Assembly (NCBI GenBank): GCA_023512015.1
Contig: JAIMAI010000007.1
Span: 1 to 64,000 of the forward strand
Direction: 5' to 3'
Length of the DNA stretch: 64,000 nucleotides
Source of the DNA: Acidothermus sp.
GTDB lineage: Bacteria; Actinomycetota; Actinomycetes; Acidothermales; Acidothermaceae
This document shows positions 46,545 to 55,793 of this stretch, in pieces (within the stretch, counting starts at the first letter, position 1; each line of letters begins with the position of its first letter). The translations under genes and the position numbers were made by a program. The notes below the pieces were generated by a model. The model saw only the letters and a list, made by a program, of their open reading frames with translations, had not been told where the DNA came from and ran no database searches.

Positions 46545-49500
46545 GTGCCGTATCTCTCCGCGGAGAATCGAACCGTGAGGGAGGCAGACCGGGCGGTTGC
46601 ACGCTCGGCGTCGAGCACCTCGGACCCGCTTGCCCTCTTCTCCCCGCTGGTACGAAGCTGGTTCGCCGACACCTACCGGGAACCCACTGCTGCGCAAGCC
46701 GAGGCGTGGCAGGCGATATCCCGCGGTGACCACGCGTTGGTCATCGCGCCGACCGGTTCCGGAAAAACCCTCGCGGCTTTCCTGTGGTCCCTCGACCGGC
46801 TGATCCGACGGTCGTCGCCTGGTGGACGCGTCCTGTACGTCTCCCCGCTGCGGGCACTTGCGGTAGACATCGAGCGAAATCTGCGGGGACCGCTCGGCGA
46901 AATCCGCCGCCGAGCCCGCGCCTGGGGAATTCCGGCTCCGGACATCTCCCTTGGAGTGCGCACCGGCGACACGCCGCCATCCCAACGGCGGGCCCTGGTA
47001 CGCCGTCCGCCCGACATTCTCATCACCACCCCGGAATCCCTTTTCCTGCTGCTCACCTCGCGGGCCCAGGAAGCGCTCCGGGGTGTGGACGTCGTCATCG
47101 TCGACGAGGTGCACGCGCTGGCCGACAACAAACGGGGTGCCCACCTCGCGCTCAGCCTGGAACGGCTGGAAATGGTGACCGACGCACCGGTGCAGCGCAT
47201 CGGATTGTCGGCCACCGTTCGCCCGGTCGAAACCGTTGCGGAATTCCTCGGCGGCGACCGCCCGGTCCGGGTGGTGAATCCGCCCGCCTCCAAGGAATTC
47301 GACGTCCGCGTCGTCGTCCCCGTACCCGACATGACCACCCCTCCCCCTCCCCCCGAACCGCTGGACGACGAACACCGGGACGCCGACGGATATCCGGCGC
47401 GCACGACGCTGTGGCCGCACCTGGTGACCCGGCTCGCCGATGCCATCGAGGCGCACCGTTCGACCATCGTCTTCACGAATTCGCGCCGCCTCGCCGAGCG
47501 ACTGACCGCCCAGCTCAACCGGCTTGCGGTCCGCCGCGGAAATTCCGGTGAGGTAGCCCGGGCCCACCACGGTTCGGTCAGCCGCGAACAGCGTCGGCTC
47601 ACCGAAGAAATGCTGAAGAACGGCCGCATCCCAGCGGTGGTGGCCACCAGCAGCCTGGAACTCGGTATCGACATGGGAGCGGTCGATTTGGTCGCTCAGG
47701 TCGAACCGCCGCCGAGTGTCTCCGCCGCGATCCAGCGCTTCGGGAGAGCAGGCCATCAGCTCGGCGAAATCTCTCGGGGAATCGTTTTTCCCAAGCACCG
47801 TAGCCAACTGGTGCCCGCCGCCGTCATCGTCGACCGAATGCGCCGCGGAGAAATCGAAACCGTGCGCATTCCGGAGAATCCCCTCGACGTCCTCGCCCAA
47901 CACGTCGTGGCCATGGCCGCGACCGCACCGCGCCACCCCGATGAACTCTTCCGGGTGGTTCGGCGCGCGGCTCCATATCGGCGGCTCACCCGCACGATGT
48001 TCGACTCCGTCGTCGACTTGCTGCTCGGCCGCTACGCCTCCCCGCATCTGGCCAGCTTGCGACCTCGTCTCATCCTCGACGAGCCGACCGGAACCGTCTC
48101 GGCATCCCGCGAGGCCGCGCGCATCGCCCTCACCAACGCCGGCACGATTCCCGACCGCGGCCAGTACGCGGTTTTCCTTGCCGGTGCGGAGAAGCCCAGC
48201 CGAGTCGGCGAACTCGACGAGGAAATGGTGTACGAGTCCCGGGTCGGCACGGTTTTCACCCTCGGGTCGTCGAGTTGGCGCATCGTCGACATCGGCACGG
48301 ATCGGGTGCTGGTGGTCCCGGCCCCTGGCGCCCCGGCGATTCCCCCGTTCTGGCACGGGGACGCGGTGGGCCGCCCGTTGGAGCTCGGCCGCGCGATCGG
48401 CGCAACCCTCCGCACCCTCGCCGACGCGGATCCCGGCGCCGCAGCCGCCTGGCTACGCGGCGCGGGCCTCGATGAATTCGCGGTCGGCAACACCCTGCGG
48501 TACCTGGCCGAACAGCGTGCCGCGGCCGGTGCGTTGCCCGACGACCGCACCGTGGTGGTGGAGACTTTCCGCGACGAGGTCGGTGATTGGCGGTTCGTCG
48601 TCCACTCGCCTTTCGGAGCTCGGGTGCACGCGCCCTGGGCGATGCTCCTCGGACGCCGAATCCGTGAACGCTTCGGCCTGGATGCGGCCGTCATGCACTC
48701 CGACGACGGGATCGTGGCCCGGCTGCCGCACTCCGCCACCCCGCCCCCGGCCGATCTGGTGCTCGTCGACCCCGACGACATCGCTTCGCTGCTGCGGGGA
48801 GAAATCCTCGGATCCGCTTTGTTCGCAGCACGTTTTCGGGAATGCGCGGCCCGCGCTTTGCTGCTGCCGCGACGCTTCCCGAACCGCAGAACCCCGCTCT
48901 GGCAACAGCGGCAGCGTGCGGCGCAACTCCTCGATGTCGCCGTCGACCTCCCGGATTTCCCGATCGTCGCAGAGGCGGTGCGCGAGGTATGGCAGGAGGT
49001 TTTCGACGTCCCCGGACTGCGGGACATCCAACGCGACCTCGCGTCGGGCCGCATGCGGTTGGTCGGGGTGTCCACCGCCGCACCCTCGCCCTTCGCCCGC
49101 AGCCTGCTCTTCGGATACTTGGCGAATTTCCTCTACGAAAACGACGCCCCTCCCGTCGAACGCAAATTGCACGCGTTGGCGTTGGATTCGGCATTGCTCA
49201 CTCAACTGCTGAGCGAGCAGGATTTTCGCGACGTTCTGGACGACGAAGTGGTGGCGGACCTCGAGCGAGCACGCGCCGACGACGGGCCGCCCCCGCCTAC
49301 CCTTCCCGAGGCGGTGGCCTATTACGCCGCGCGTCACGGGCCTTTTCGCAGCGCCGATATCGCCGAGTGGCTCGGAGTGCCGGTCGATGCCGTCTCCCCG
49401 GTGCTCCGGGAATACGCGGCGGCGGGCCGCCTCCTCACCAGCGCCGACGGCTCCTGGTGCGACGCGGACGTCTTCGCCGCGCTGCGGCGTCGGACCTTGG

Positions 49501-50708
49501 CGAAACTACGCGCGGACGTCGAACCGGTCGCGCGGTCGGTCTTCGCCCGGTTCCTGCCCACCTGGCAACACATCGCCGTCCCCCTCCAGGGCATCGACGG
49601 GCTGTACACGGTGATCGATCAGCTCCGGGGTGCGCCGATTCCGGCGTCGCTACTGGAAAGCGGCGTGCTGGCAGCCCGAGTGGAGGATTATCGGCCGGAA
49701 ATGCTCGACGAACTGACCACGTCGGGCGCTGTGACGTGGACCGGCTGGCGCGGGAGCACCGACGACGGATGGATCGTCTTGACCCCCGCCGACGAGGCGG
49801 CCCGTCTGCTCCCCGAGCCGCGACCCGTCGAGGAGCCGCTGCAGCGACGCATCGTGGACGTACTCGGCGAGGCGGGGGCGCTTTTCTTCCGGGACCTGGC
49901 CGATCGGCTGCGTTTCACCGACGACTCCCGGCTCGCCGCGGCACTGTGGGATTTGGTCTTCGCCGGGTGGCTCACCAACGACACGCTCGCGGCCCTGCGG
50001 AATCGGCTCGGCGGACGACGGTATCACCCGCGCGGCCCGCTGCTCCCCCGCCGCCTGGGACCGCCCGAGGCAGCCGGCCGGTGGAGTCTGGCGCCCACCG
50101 AGGATTCCGCCGACCGCCCCCAAGCGATCGTCCATGCCCTGCTCGATCGGCACGGAGTCGTGGCCCGTCCGACCGTCGCCTCCGAACAGAGCGCGGGTGG
50201 CTTTTCCGAGCTCTACCCGACGCTTGCGACCTGGGAATCCGCCGGGCGCTGCCGGAGGGGCTACTTCGTTGCCGGACTCGGCGGCGCGCAGTTCGCGTCC
50301 GCCTCCGCCGTCCGGGCACTGCGCGAGGCGAGCCGGCGGCACGGCGCACCCCAGGCGTTGGTCCTCGCGGCCGCCGACCCCGCCAACCCCTACGGCGCCG
50401 CGCTGCCTTGGCCGAAGGACGCCGGCCGTGCGACCCGGCGCCCGGGGGCGTTCGTCGTCCTCGTGGACGGAGTCCCGCTGCTGTACATCGAGCGCGGCGG
50501 GCGGACGGCAAGCCTGATCGGCGATCCGACGGAGGACGCGGTGCGGATCGCCGCAGCGGCCCTTGCCGAAGCGGCCCGCAAGCAGCGCACCGGCCGCCTT
50601 CACCTGCAGCACCTCAATGGACGCCCGATCTGGGCAACCGAAGCCGGGGAAATCTTGCGAGAAGCGGGCTTCCTCCCCACCCCGCAGGGACTGCGGCTAC
50701 CCGCGTGA
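46545..50708 (+). CDS. lhr: Lhr-type large SF2 ATP-dependent helicase
   Basis: 1387 residues. Helicase core: motif I IAPTGSGKTLAAFLWS, motif Ia YVSPLRALAVDIERNL, motif II VDEVHAL (DEVH), motif III GLSATVRPVETVAEFL, motif IV TIVFTNSRRLAERL, motif V VVATSSLELGIDMGAVDLVA and motif VI QRFGRAGHQ. The long C-terminal part has winged-helix and Lhr-specific domains. Lhr unwinds DNA and RNA:DNA hybrids and is linked to repair of crosslink and mitomycin damage in mycobacteria. The start is uncertain: GTG 46545 is used, while GTG 46575 has a better-placed GGAG. No nei/fpg glycosylase gene is adjacent. Confidence 0.93.
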   Translation: MPYLSAENRTVREADRAVARSASSTSDPLALFSPLVRSWFADTYREPTAAQAEAWQAISRGDHALVIAPTGSGKTLAAFLWSLDRLIRRSSPGGRVLYVSPLRALAVDIERNLRGPLGEIRRRARAWGIPAPDISLGVRTGDTPPSQRRALVRRPPDILITTPESLFLLLTSRAQEALRGVDVVIVDEVHALADNKRGAHLALSLERLEMVTDAPVQRIGLSATVRPVETVAEFLGGDRPVRVVNPPASKEFDVRVVVPVPDMTTPPPPPEPLDDEHRDADGYPARTTLWPHLVTRLADAIEAHRSTIVFTNSRRLAERLTAQLNRLAVRRGNSGEVARAHHGSVSREQRRLTEEMLKNGRIPAVVATSSLELGIDMGAVDLVAQVEPPPSVSAAIQRFGRAGHQLGEISRGIVFPKHRSQLVPAAVIVDRMRRGEIETVRIPENPLDVLAQHVVAMAATAPRHPDELFRVVRRAAPYRRLTRTMFDSVVDLLLGRYASPHLASLRPRLILDEPTGTVSASREAARIALTNAGTIPDRGQYAVFLAGAEKPSRVGELDEEMVYESRVGTVFTLGSSSWRIVDIGTDRVLVVPAPGAPAIPPFWHGDAVGRPLELGRAIGATLRTLADADPGAAAAWLRGAGLDEFAVGNTLRYLAEQRAAAGALPDDRTVVVETFRDEVGDWRFVVHSPFGARVHAPWAMLLGRRIRERFGLDAAVMHSDDGIVARLPHSATPPPADLVLVDPDDIASLLRGEILGSALFAARFRECAARALLLPRRFPNRRTPLWQQRQRAAQLLDVAVDLPDFPIVAEAVREVWQEVFDVPGLRDIQRDLASGRMRLVGVSTAAPSPFARSLLFGYLANFLYENDAPPVERKLHALALDSALLTQLLSEQDFRDVLDDEVVADLERARADDGPPPPTLPEAVAYYAARHGPFRSADIAEWLGVPVDAVSPVLREYAAAGRLLTSADGSWCDADVFAALRRRTLAKLRADVEPVARSVFARFLPTWQHIAVPLQGIDGLYTVIDQLRGAPIPASLLESGVLAARVEDYRPEMLDELTTSGAVTWTGWRGSTDDGWIVLTPADEAARLLPEPRPVEEPLQRRIVDVLGEAGALFFRDLADRLRFTDDSRLAAALWDLVFAGWLTNDTLAALRNRLGGRRYHPRGPLLPRRLGPPEAAGRWSLAPTEDSADRPQAIVHALLDRHGVVARPTVASEQSAGGFSELYPTLATWESAGRCRRGYFVAGLGGAQFASASAVRALREASRRHGAPQALVLAAADPANPYGAALPWPKDAGRATRRPGAFVVLVDGVPLLYIERGGRTASLIGDPTEDAVRIAAAALAEAARKQRTGRLHLQHLNGRPIWATEAGEILREAGFLPTPQGLRLPA

Positions 50709-50758
50709 CGGGAAGACCCTGCGCGCGACGGGCGCGGGGCTCGAGCTGCTCCGGGCCG

Positions 50759-51181
50759 CTAGACCCCGACCGGCACCCGACCGTCCGTCGACTGATCGCC
50801 CGCGTCGTCCACCGTCGGAACCGACAGCGGTTCGGTGAGCGCCCCGACCAGGTCGTCGGGAGCGGCGACCCCGTCGCCCCCGCGTGCGGCGGGACGGGCG
50901 GCACGCGGCTCGTACGGCGGCATCTGCGCGGCCTCCAAGACCCGCAGCTCGTCGCTCACCTCCCGCAGCACGTCCGACAGGTGCACCCCCAACGCGTCGC
51001 AGATCGCGGCGAGCAGCTCGGAGGACGCCTCCTTCTGTCCGCGCTCGATCTCCGACAAGTACCCGAGGGAGACCCGGGCCTCGGCGGAAACGTCGCGCAA
51101 CGTGCGCTCCTGGCGTAGCCGATGATGGCGTAGCGCATCGCCTATCAACCTTCGCAGCAGGATCAACGCGCCCTCCTTCAC
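50759..51181 (-). CDS. clgR: ClgR-like XRE-family transcriptional regulator
   Basis: 140 residues. The helix-turn-helix domain ([20 protein letters not shown], then [20 protein letters not shown] and [20 protein letters not shown]) is nearly diagnostic for ClgR, the actinobacterial activator of clp protease genes. The gene lies downstream of cinA, the usual ClgR location. Gap to cinA is 153 bp. The C-terminal tail is low complexity. ClgR itself is usually degraded by ClpP; the C-terminal VGV here differs from the Ala-Ala degradation tag I would expect. Confidence 0.9.
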   Translation of the reverse strand: MKEGALILLRRLIGDALRHHRLRQERTLRDVSAEARVSLGYLSEIERGQKEASSELLAAICDALGVHLSDVLREVSDELRVLEAAQMPPYEPRAARPAARGGDGVAAPDDLVGALTEPLSVPTVDDAGDQSTDGRVPVGV

Positions 51182-51334
51182 AAAGACGACTGGCTCACGG
51201 CGGCGCCGGTCGTACTTTCACGGTACCCCTCCCATCGGCACCCAGCCGTCCCCAGTGGATACCTGCTGTGCCGGCGGGCTGCGGATGTGGGAGGACCCGG
51301 GCCGCCAGCGAGCCGACGAGATCGTTGGACGCCG

Positions 51335-52612
51335 TCAGCCTTTCGGGCGTTGCCAGATCGGAGGCAGGCCGGAAAGGTGGCGACGGAGCAGATCGAGGGC
51401 GACGAGCACGGTCTGGCGACGGATACGGTCGCGATCACCGTGAAGATGCAGCTCCCTCACCACAGGATCACTCGGACCGACGAGTCCGACGAAGACCGAG
51501 CCCACCGGCTTTCCGTCCTGCTCGGTGGGGCCCGCGACCCCCGTGGTGGCGAGACCGTACGTGGCGCCGAGGCGCTTTCGAATCCCGGTCGCCATCGCGA
51601 CCGCCACCTCGGGATCAACGGCCCCGCGACGGGCGATCAGGTCGGCGGGGACGCCGAGCTCTTCGATTTTCACCGCCGAGGCGTAAGCGATCACTCCTCC
51701 GAGATAGGTTTCCGACGCTCCGGGGGTTGCGGTAAGAGCCGCTGCGAGCAGTCCTCCGGTGAGCGATTCGGCGCTCGCCACCGTCGCACCCGCGTCCCGG
51801 AGCAGCCGGTGAACCACCGCTTCCAAGGCGTCGTCGTCGACGCCGAACACGGCATCGCCGAGGAGCTGCCGTGCCCGCTGCTCGACCTGCTGGATCATTG
51901 CCTCCGCCTCCGACCGGCTGGGCGCTTTGGCGGTGATCCGCACCCGCGTCTGGCCTTCCGAAGCCAGGTAGGCAAGGGTCGGGTTTCCGCTGCGGGCCAG
52001 CTCCGCATCGAGCGGTGCCAGGGCGTCCGCGACCTCGGACTCCCACACCCCGACGGTCCGCAAGACGCGGGAGAGGATGACCGTCCCGCTCCCTGCGCGC
52101 TCCGCCAGCTCGGGGGCGACCCACTGCTTGAAGATTTCTTGCATCTCCCGCGGCACCCCCGGCAGGGCGTAGATGACGGCGTCGCCGATCTCCATCCGCA
52201 GGCCGGGAGCGGTGCCTGCGGGGTTCGGGAGGGCCCGTGCCCCGCGGGGGCGATCGGCCATTCGCAGGTTCATGGCCGGGTAGTCGCGGCGGCCGAGCGC
52301 GGCGTACCGGGCCCGTAGCGCCGCTTCCAGATCAGGGTCCCGTTCCAGCGGAACCCCCGCGAAGGCGGCCAACGCTTCCCGGGTGAGGTCGTCCTGAGTC
52401 GGTCCCAGCCCCCCGGTGGTGATGACGACGTCGGCTCTGCCGACGGCCGAGGCGAGGACGGCGGCAATCCGCCGCTCGTTGTCCCCGACGGCGACGGTGT
52501 GGTCGACGTCCACCCCGATCTCGGCGAGCGCACGGCCGAGCCAGGCGGCGTTGCCGTTGACGACGTCACCGAGCAGCAACTCGGTGCCGATCGCGACGAT
52601 CTCGGCTTTCAC
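51335..52612 (-). CDS. cinA: CinA-family protein (NMN amidohydrolase / competence-damage type)
   Basis: 425 residues from GTG 52612 ([20 protein letters not shown]). The N-terminal MoaB/COG1058-like domain has [20 protein letters not shown] and ALPGVPREM. The C-terminal PncC-type amidohydrolase domain has [36 protein letters not shown] and [20 protein letters not shown]. It probably hydrolyses ADP-ribose or NMN in NAD salvage and damage control. The GTG overlaps the pgsA stop by four bases. Confidence 0.94.
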   Translation of the reverse strand: MKAEIVAIGTELLLGDVVNGNAAWLGRALAEIGVDVDHTVAVGDNERRIAAVLASAVGRADVVITTGGLGPTQDDLTREALAAFAGVPLERDPDLEAALRARYAALGRRDYPAMNLRMADRPRGARALPNPAGTAPGLRMEIGDAVIYALPGVPREMQEIFKQWVAPELAERAGSGTVILSRVLRTVGVWESEVADALAPLDAELARSGNPTLAYLASEGQTRVRITAKAPSRSEAEAMIQQVEQRARQLLGDAVFGVDDDALEAVVHRLLRDAGATVASAESLTGGLLAAALTATPGASETYLGGVIAYASAVKIEELGVPADLIARRGAVDPEVAVAMATGIRKRLGATYGLATTGVAGPTEQDGKPVGSVFVGLVGPSDPVVRELHLHGDRDRIRRQTVLVALDLLRRHLSGLPPIWQRPKG

Positions 52613-53271
52613 TCCGCCCCTTGCGAGGACCGGACCGAGCGATGTGCCTGGCGTTGCCGGATCCGTACCTTGATCGCTCGGTATACGTAGTTGACCCCGG
52701 TCGCCAAAGTGATCGCGACGGCGATGCCCATCACCCAGGCGCGGGCGGTTCCCCACACTCCTGCGACGGGCAGCAGATACAAGCCGATGGCGACCGCCTG
52801 GGTCACCGTTTTGATCTTGCCTGCTTGGCTCGCGGCGAGCACCCCGCCGCGGCTCGCTTCCCCGATCCCCGCGCGGATCACCCAGAACCGCAGAGCGGTC
52901 ACCCCGAACTCGCGGGCGAGGATCACGGCCGTCACCCACCACGGAAGGTCCCCTACCGCCGAGAGAGCGATCAGCGCGGCGCCGACGAGCGCCTTGTCCG
53001 CCAGAGGGTCGGCGATCTTGCCGAAGGTGGTGACCAGCGAACGACGCCGGGCCAGCTCGCCGTCCACCCGATCCGTGAGCGACGCGAGCACGAAGACCGC
53101 GGTCGCCGCGTACCGCCATGCCGGGTGGCGGGCGTCCGAGCCGTAGGCGAAACAGACCGCGAACACCGGCACCAGGATGAGCCGGACGACGGTGAGGGCG
53201 TTGGCCACGTTGGCGATGCCCACCGTGCCCGGGGACGTCGAAGCCGAGGAGAGCGTGGACCGAGAACTCAC
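52609..53271 (-). CDS. pgsA: CDP-diacylglycerol-glycerol-3-phosphate 3-phosphatidyltransferase
   Basis: A 220-residue integral membrane enzyme forming phosphatidylglycerophosphate from CDP-diacylglycerol and glycerol-3-phosphate. The CDP-alcohol phosphatidyltransferase motif D-x2-D-G-x2-A-R-x8-G-x3-D-x3-D is intact ([20 protein letters not shown], then IADPLAD). About five to six membrane helices are visible. The N terminus ([20 protein letters not shown]) is typical of PgsA. It overlaps both rimO (ATGA) and cinA (GTGA), giving tight coupling. Confidence 0.95.
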   Translation of the reverse strand: MSSRSTLSSASTSPGTVGIANVANALTVVRLILVPVFAVCFAYGSDARHPAWRYAATAVFVLASLTDRVDGELARRRSLVTTFGKIADPLADKALVGAALIALSAVGDLPWWVTAVILAREFGVTALRFWVIRAGIGEASRGGVLAASQAGKIKTVTQAVAIGLYLLPVAGVWGTARAWVMGIAVAITLATGVNYVYRAIKVRIRQRQAHRSVRSSQGAE

Positions 53272-54689
53272 CGGCTCTCCTCCAGCCTTCGCTTTCCCTG
53301 CAGGGCTTCCGCGAGCAGGTCGAGCCCCTCGACGGAGACGACGCGGGCCTCCACGGTGTCTCCCCGCTGCGGCGGCCGTTCGCCCGGCGCCACCCGCAGC
53401 AAGGTGGCGGCGTCCACCTCAGCGGCCTGATGGGCACCGTGACCTCGAAGCAGCCCGGGCTGGTCGTCGTCCGAGCCATCGACCAGCACCTGCACGGACT
53501 CCCCGATCCGCCGGCGGGCGCGGTCGACCATCAGCTGCTCCGCCAAGGTGGCGATCTCCTCGACGCGGCGGCGGATCTCGGCGGCCGGAATCTTGCCGGG
53601 GAGTTCGGCGGCAGGTGTCCCCTCCTCGTCGGAGTAGCCGAAGACGCCGATGCCGTCCAGGTGCGCTTCGGTGAGAAACGTCGCGAGGGTCGCGAGGTCG
53701 GCCTCGGTCTCCCCCGGGAAACCGACGATGACGTTCGACCGAATTCCGGCGCGGGGATTGCGGCGACGAATTTCGCCGAGCAGATCGAGGAATTCCTCCC
53801 TTCCGCCGAAGCGGCGCATCCGCCGGAGCACCGCCGGGCTCGCGTGCTGGAAGGAAAGGTCGAAATACGGCGCGACCCGCTCACCGGTCGCCAGGACGTC
53901 GATCAACGACGGCCGCATTTCCGCAGGCTGGAGATAGGTAACCCGAAGCCGCACCAAACCGTCGACCTCACGCCCGAGCCGCACGAGCAGCCGCTCCAAA
54001 GCGAACGGGTCGCCGAAATCCTTGCCGTAGGAGGTGGAATTCTCGCTCACCAGCACGATTTCCCGGACGCCGTGCGCGACGAGCCACCGTGCCTCCTGCA
54101 CGATCTCCTCGGGAGGACGGGAAACGAACGCGCCGCGAAACGACGGGATCGCGCAGAACGTGCATCGCCGGTCACACCCCGACGCGATCTTCAAGGGTGC
54201 GATCGGGCCGTCGTCCAACCGGTGCCGCAGAACGCGCGGACCACCCAGATGCCCGGGAATTCCGACCTCGGCGGCGACCCGCGGACGCTCCACCGGTGTG
54301 ATCGGCAGGAGCGTACGGCGGTCACGGGGCTGGTGGGCGCGGATCGGCCGCCCGGCGAGCACGTCGTCCAGCCGCTGCGCGATCGCCGGATAGTCGTCGA
54401 ACGACAAGACGGCTGCCTCCGGCAGCGCTGCGGCCAGCTCGGCGCCGTACCGCTCGGCGAGGCATCCGACGGCGACCACCGGGCCGTCGTCCGCCGCCGC
54501 GAGAATCGTGTCGATCGACTCCTGCTTGGCGGCCTCGATGAAGCCGCAGGTGTTGACGACGGTGACGTCTGCCGGGCCGTCCGTCACCACCCAGCCGGCG
54601 GCGGTCAAGCGGGCCGCAAGCTCCTCGGCGTCGACGTCGTTGCGCGCGCAACCCAAGCGAACCAAGCGAACCTGACGCGCGGCGGGCAC
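53268..54689 (-). CDS. rimO: Ribosomal protein uS12 methylthiotransferase RimO
   Basis: A 473-residue radical-SAM methylthiotransferase that modifies an Asp of ribosomal protein S12. The N-terminal domain is [20 protein letters not shown] with [20 protein letters not shown] and [11 protein letters not shown]. The radical-SAM motif is [16 protein letters not shown]. The TRAM region is at the end. LGCARN rather than FGCQMN, and TCGFI rather than TCAVR, separate it from MiaB. It starts 82 bp downstream of the RodZ-like gene and overlaps pgsA. Confidence 0.95.
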   Translation of the reverse strand: MPAARQVRLVRLGCARNDVDAEELAARLTAAGWVVTDGPADVTVVNTCGFIEAAKQESIDTILAAADDGPVVAVGCLAERYGAELAAALPEAAVLSFDDYPAIAQRLDDVLAGRPIRAHQPRDRRTLLPITPVERPRVAAEVGIPGHLGGPRVLRHRLDDGPIAPLKIASGCDRRCTFCAIPSFRGAFVSRPPEEIVQEARWLVAHGVREIVLVSENSTSYGKDFGDPFALERLLVRLGREVDGLVRLRVTYLQPAEMRPSLIDVLATGERVAPYFDLSFQHASPAVLRRMRRFGGREEFLDLLGEIRRRNPRAGIRSNVIVGFPGETEADLATLATFLTEAHLDGIGVFGYSDEEGTPAAELPGKIPAAEIRRRVEEIATLAEQLMVDRARRRIGESVQVLVDGSDDDQPGLLRGHGAHQAAEVDAATLLRVAPGERPPQRGDTVEARVVSVEGLDLLAEALQGKRRLEESR

Positions 54690-54771
54690 GGCTGCAGCCT
54701 ACCCGCATGCGCCGACCGGTCGGATCGTCGTGCGGGTCCGCTCACGCGCGATTCCGACGGCCGCCGGCGGA

Positions 54772-55584
54772 TCACCCTTGGCCGAGATTCGGTGGTCCAG
54801 GTCCGAAGGTGAAAGAAGCGACGTCGTTGGTGCTTGGGGGCACCCCGACGTCGACCCCGTTCACCACGAGGGTGGTCGCGGGAGCGTTGCCGAGTTTCAA
54901 GTACAGCTTCTGCGGATCGGTAAAGGTCTGGGTGTCACCCGGATTCATGATTCCCTGGAAGATAGTCGTGCCGTCGGAGGCACGGGCCAGCACCCAGCAT
55001 TTGGCTGTAGTCACGCGAACCGTGACGTGCACCCCCGCTTCGGCGACGGCGCTGGAGGGTGCCGCGGTCGGCGGAGACGCCGACGGGCTCCAAACCGGCA
55101 CCGAGGGGGTGGCCGGCGCGGACGGCGTCGGCGACGGCGCAATCGCCGGCGACGACGAGCCGAGCGCCGCCCCGGTGGGGGTCTGCGGCGAGTTCCCGCG
55201 GAAGAGCTGCACCGCCGCCACCACGATCACCACGACCAATAGCGCGCCGAGTGCCGCAGCTCCCCAGCTCGTGCGGTGCAGGGCCTCGGTCTTCGCGATG
55301 GAACGACTCGCCGTCTCGGTCTCGGCCAGCTTGCCGGTGGCGTCTTCATCCTCCGGGCCGACCATCGCGTCGTACTCCGCCAGGAGGGGGGCAGGATCGA
55401 TCCCCACGACGCGGGCCAACTCCCGAAGGTGGGCGCGGGCGTAGAAATGCCCCCCGCACTGAGAGAAGTCGTCGCGTTCGATGGCCCGAATCAGGCCCGC
55501 CCGCAGTCTCGTCTTGGCGGCCAGGTCCTCGACGGACAAACCGGCGCGCTCGCGAGCTTCGGCGATCGTCGAACCGATCGACAC
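54772..55584 (-). CDS. RodZ-like helix-turn-helix membrane protein (DUF4115)
   Basis: 270 residues. The N-terminal HTH_25 domain (IGSTIAEARERAGLSVEDLA, RAGLIRAIERDDFSQCGGHF, YARAHLRELARVVGID) is followed by one membrane segment (WGAAALGALLVVVIVVAAVQ). A Ser/Pro/Ala-rich external linker leads to a DUF4115-type beta domain (TVRVTTAKCWVLARASDGTT, LYLKLGNAPATTLVVNGVDV). This is the RodZ architecture, linked to cell-shape proteins and cytoskeleton anchoring in other bacteria. In actinobacteria it often sits between ftsK and rimO, as here. Its role without an obvious MreB nearby is not defined. Confidence 0.88.
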   Translation of the reverse strand: MSIGSTIAEARERAGLSVEDLAAKTRLRAGLIRAIERDDFSQCGGHFYARAHLRELARVVGIDPAPLLAEYDAMVGPEDEDATGKLAETETASRSIAKTEALHRTSWGAAALGALLVVVIVVAAVQLFRGNSPQTPTGAALGSSSPAIAPSPTPSAPATPSVPVWSPSASPPTAAPSSAVAEAGVHVTVRVTTAKCWVLARASDGTTIFQGIMNPGDTQTFTDPQKLYLKLGNAPATTLVVNGVDVGVPPSTNDVASFTFGPGPPNLGQG

Positions 55585-55652
55585 GGCGACTCCCTGCAGT
55601 TTCCCGGTGGGCGGTGTTCGGGTGCGGAGTGGCGTGGGTGGTGCGATTTTTC

Positions 55653-55695
55653 CCGCCGCCGAAATTCGGGTCGGCCGATTCGTTCCCGGCGGCGG
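55653..55695. repeat. GC-rich inverted repeat between ftsK and the RodZ-like gene
   Basis: The nine-base arms CCGCCGCCG (55653-55661) and CGGCGGCGG (55687-55695) are perfect complements around a 25-base loop, in the 209-bp gap between the two genes. No U-tract follows on either strand, so it is not a typical intrinsic terminator. It might stabilise or process the transcript. Confidence 0.4.
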
Positions 55696-55793
55696 AGTTC
55701 GTGCCCGAGTCTATGCCGTTACCGTGCTCTCGACAAAATCTGCCGGTTCTGGAGATCTGCTGCAAACTTTGCCTCTGGCCCGGCTGTCGATCT

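Noticed and set aside
45423-48356. Long minus-strand open frame opposite the propeller and Lhr genes
   Set aside because: No domain is recognisable and its composition is typical of antisense reading. The plus strand encodes intact helicase motifs throughout.
55653-55695. GC-rich hairpin as an ftsK terminator
   Set aside because: Neither strand has a U-tract after the stem, so it was recorded only as an inverted repeat.
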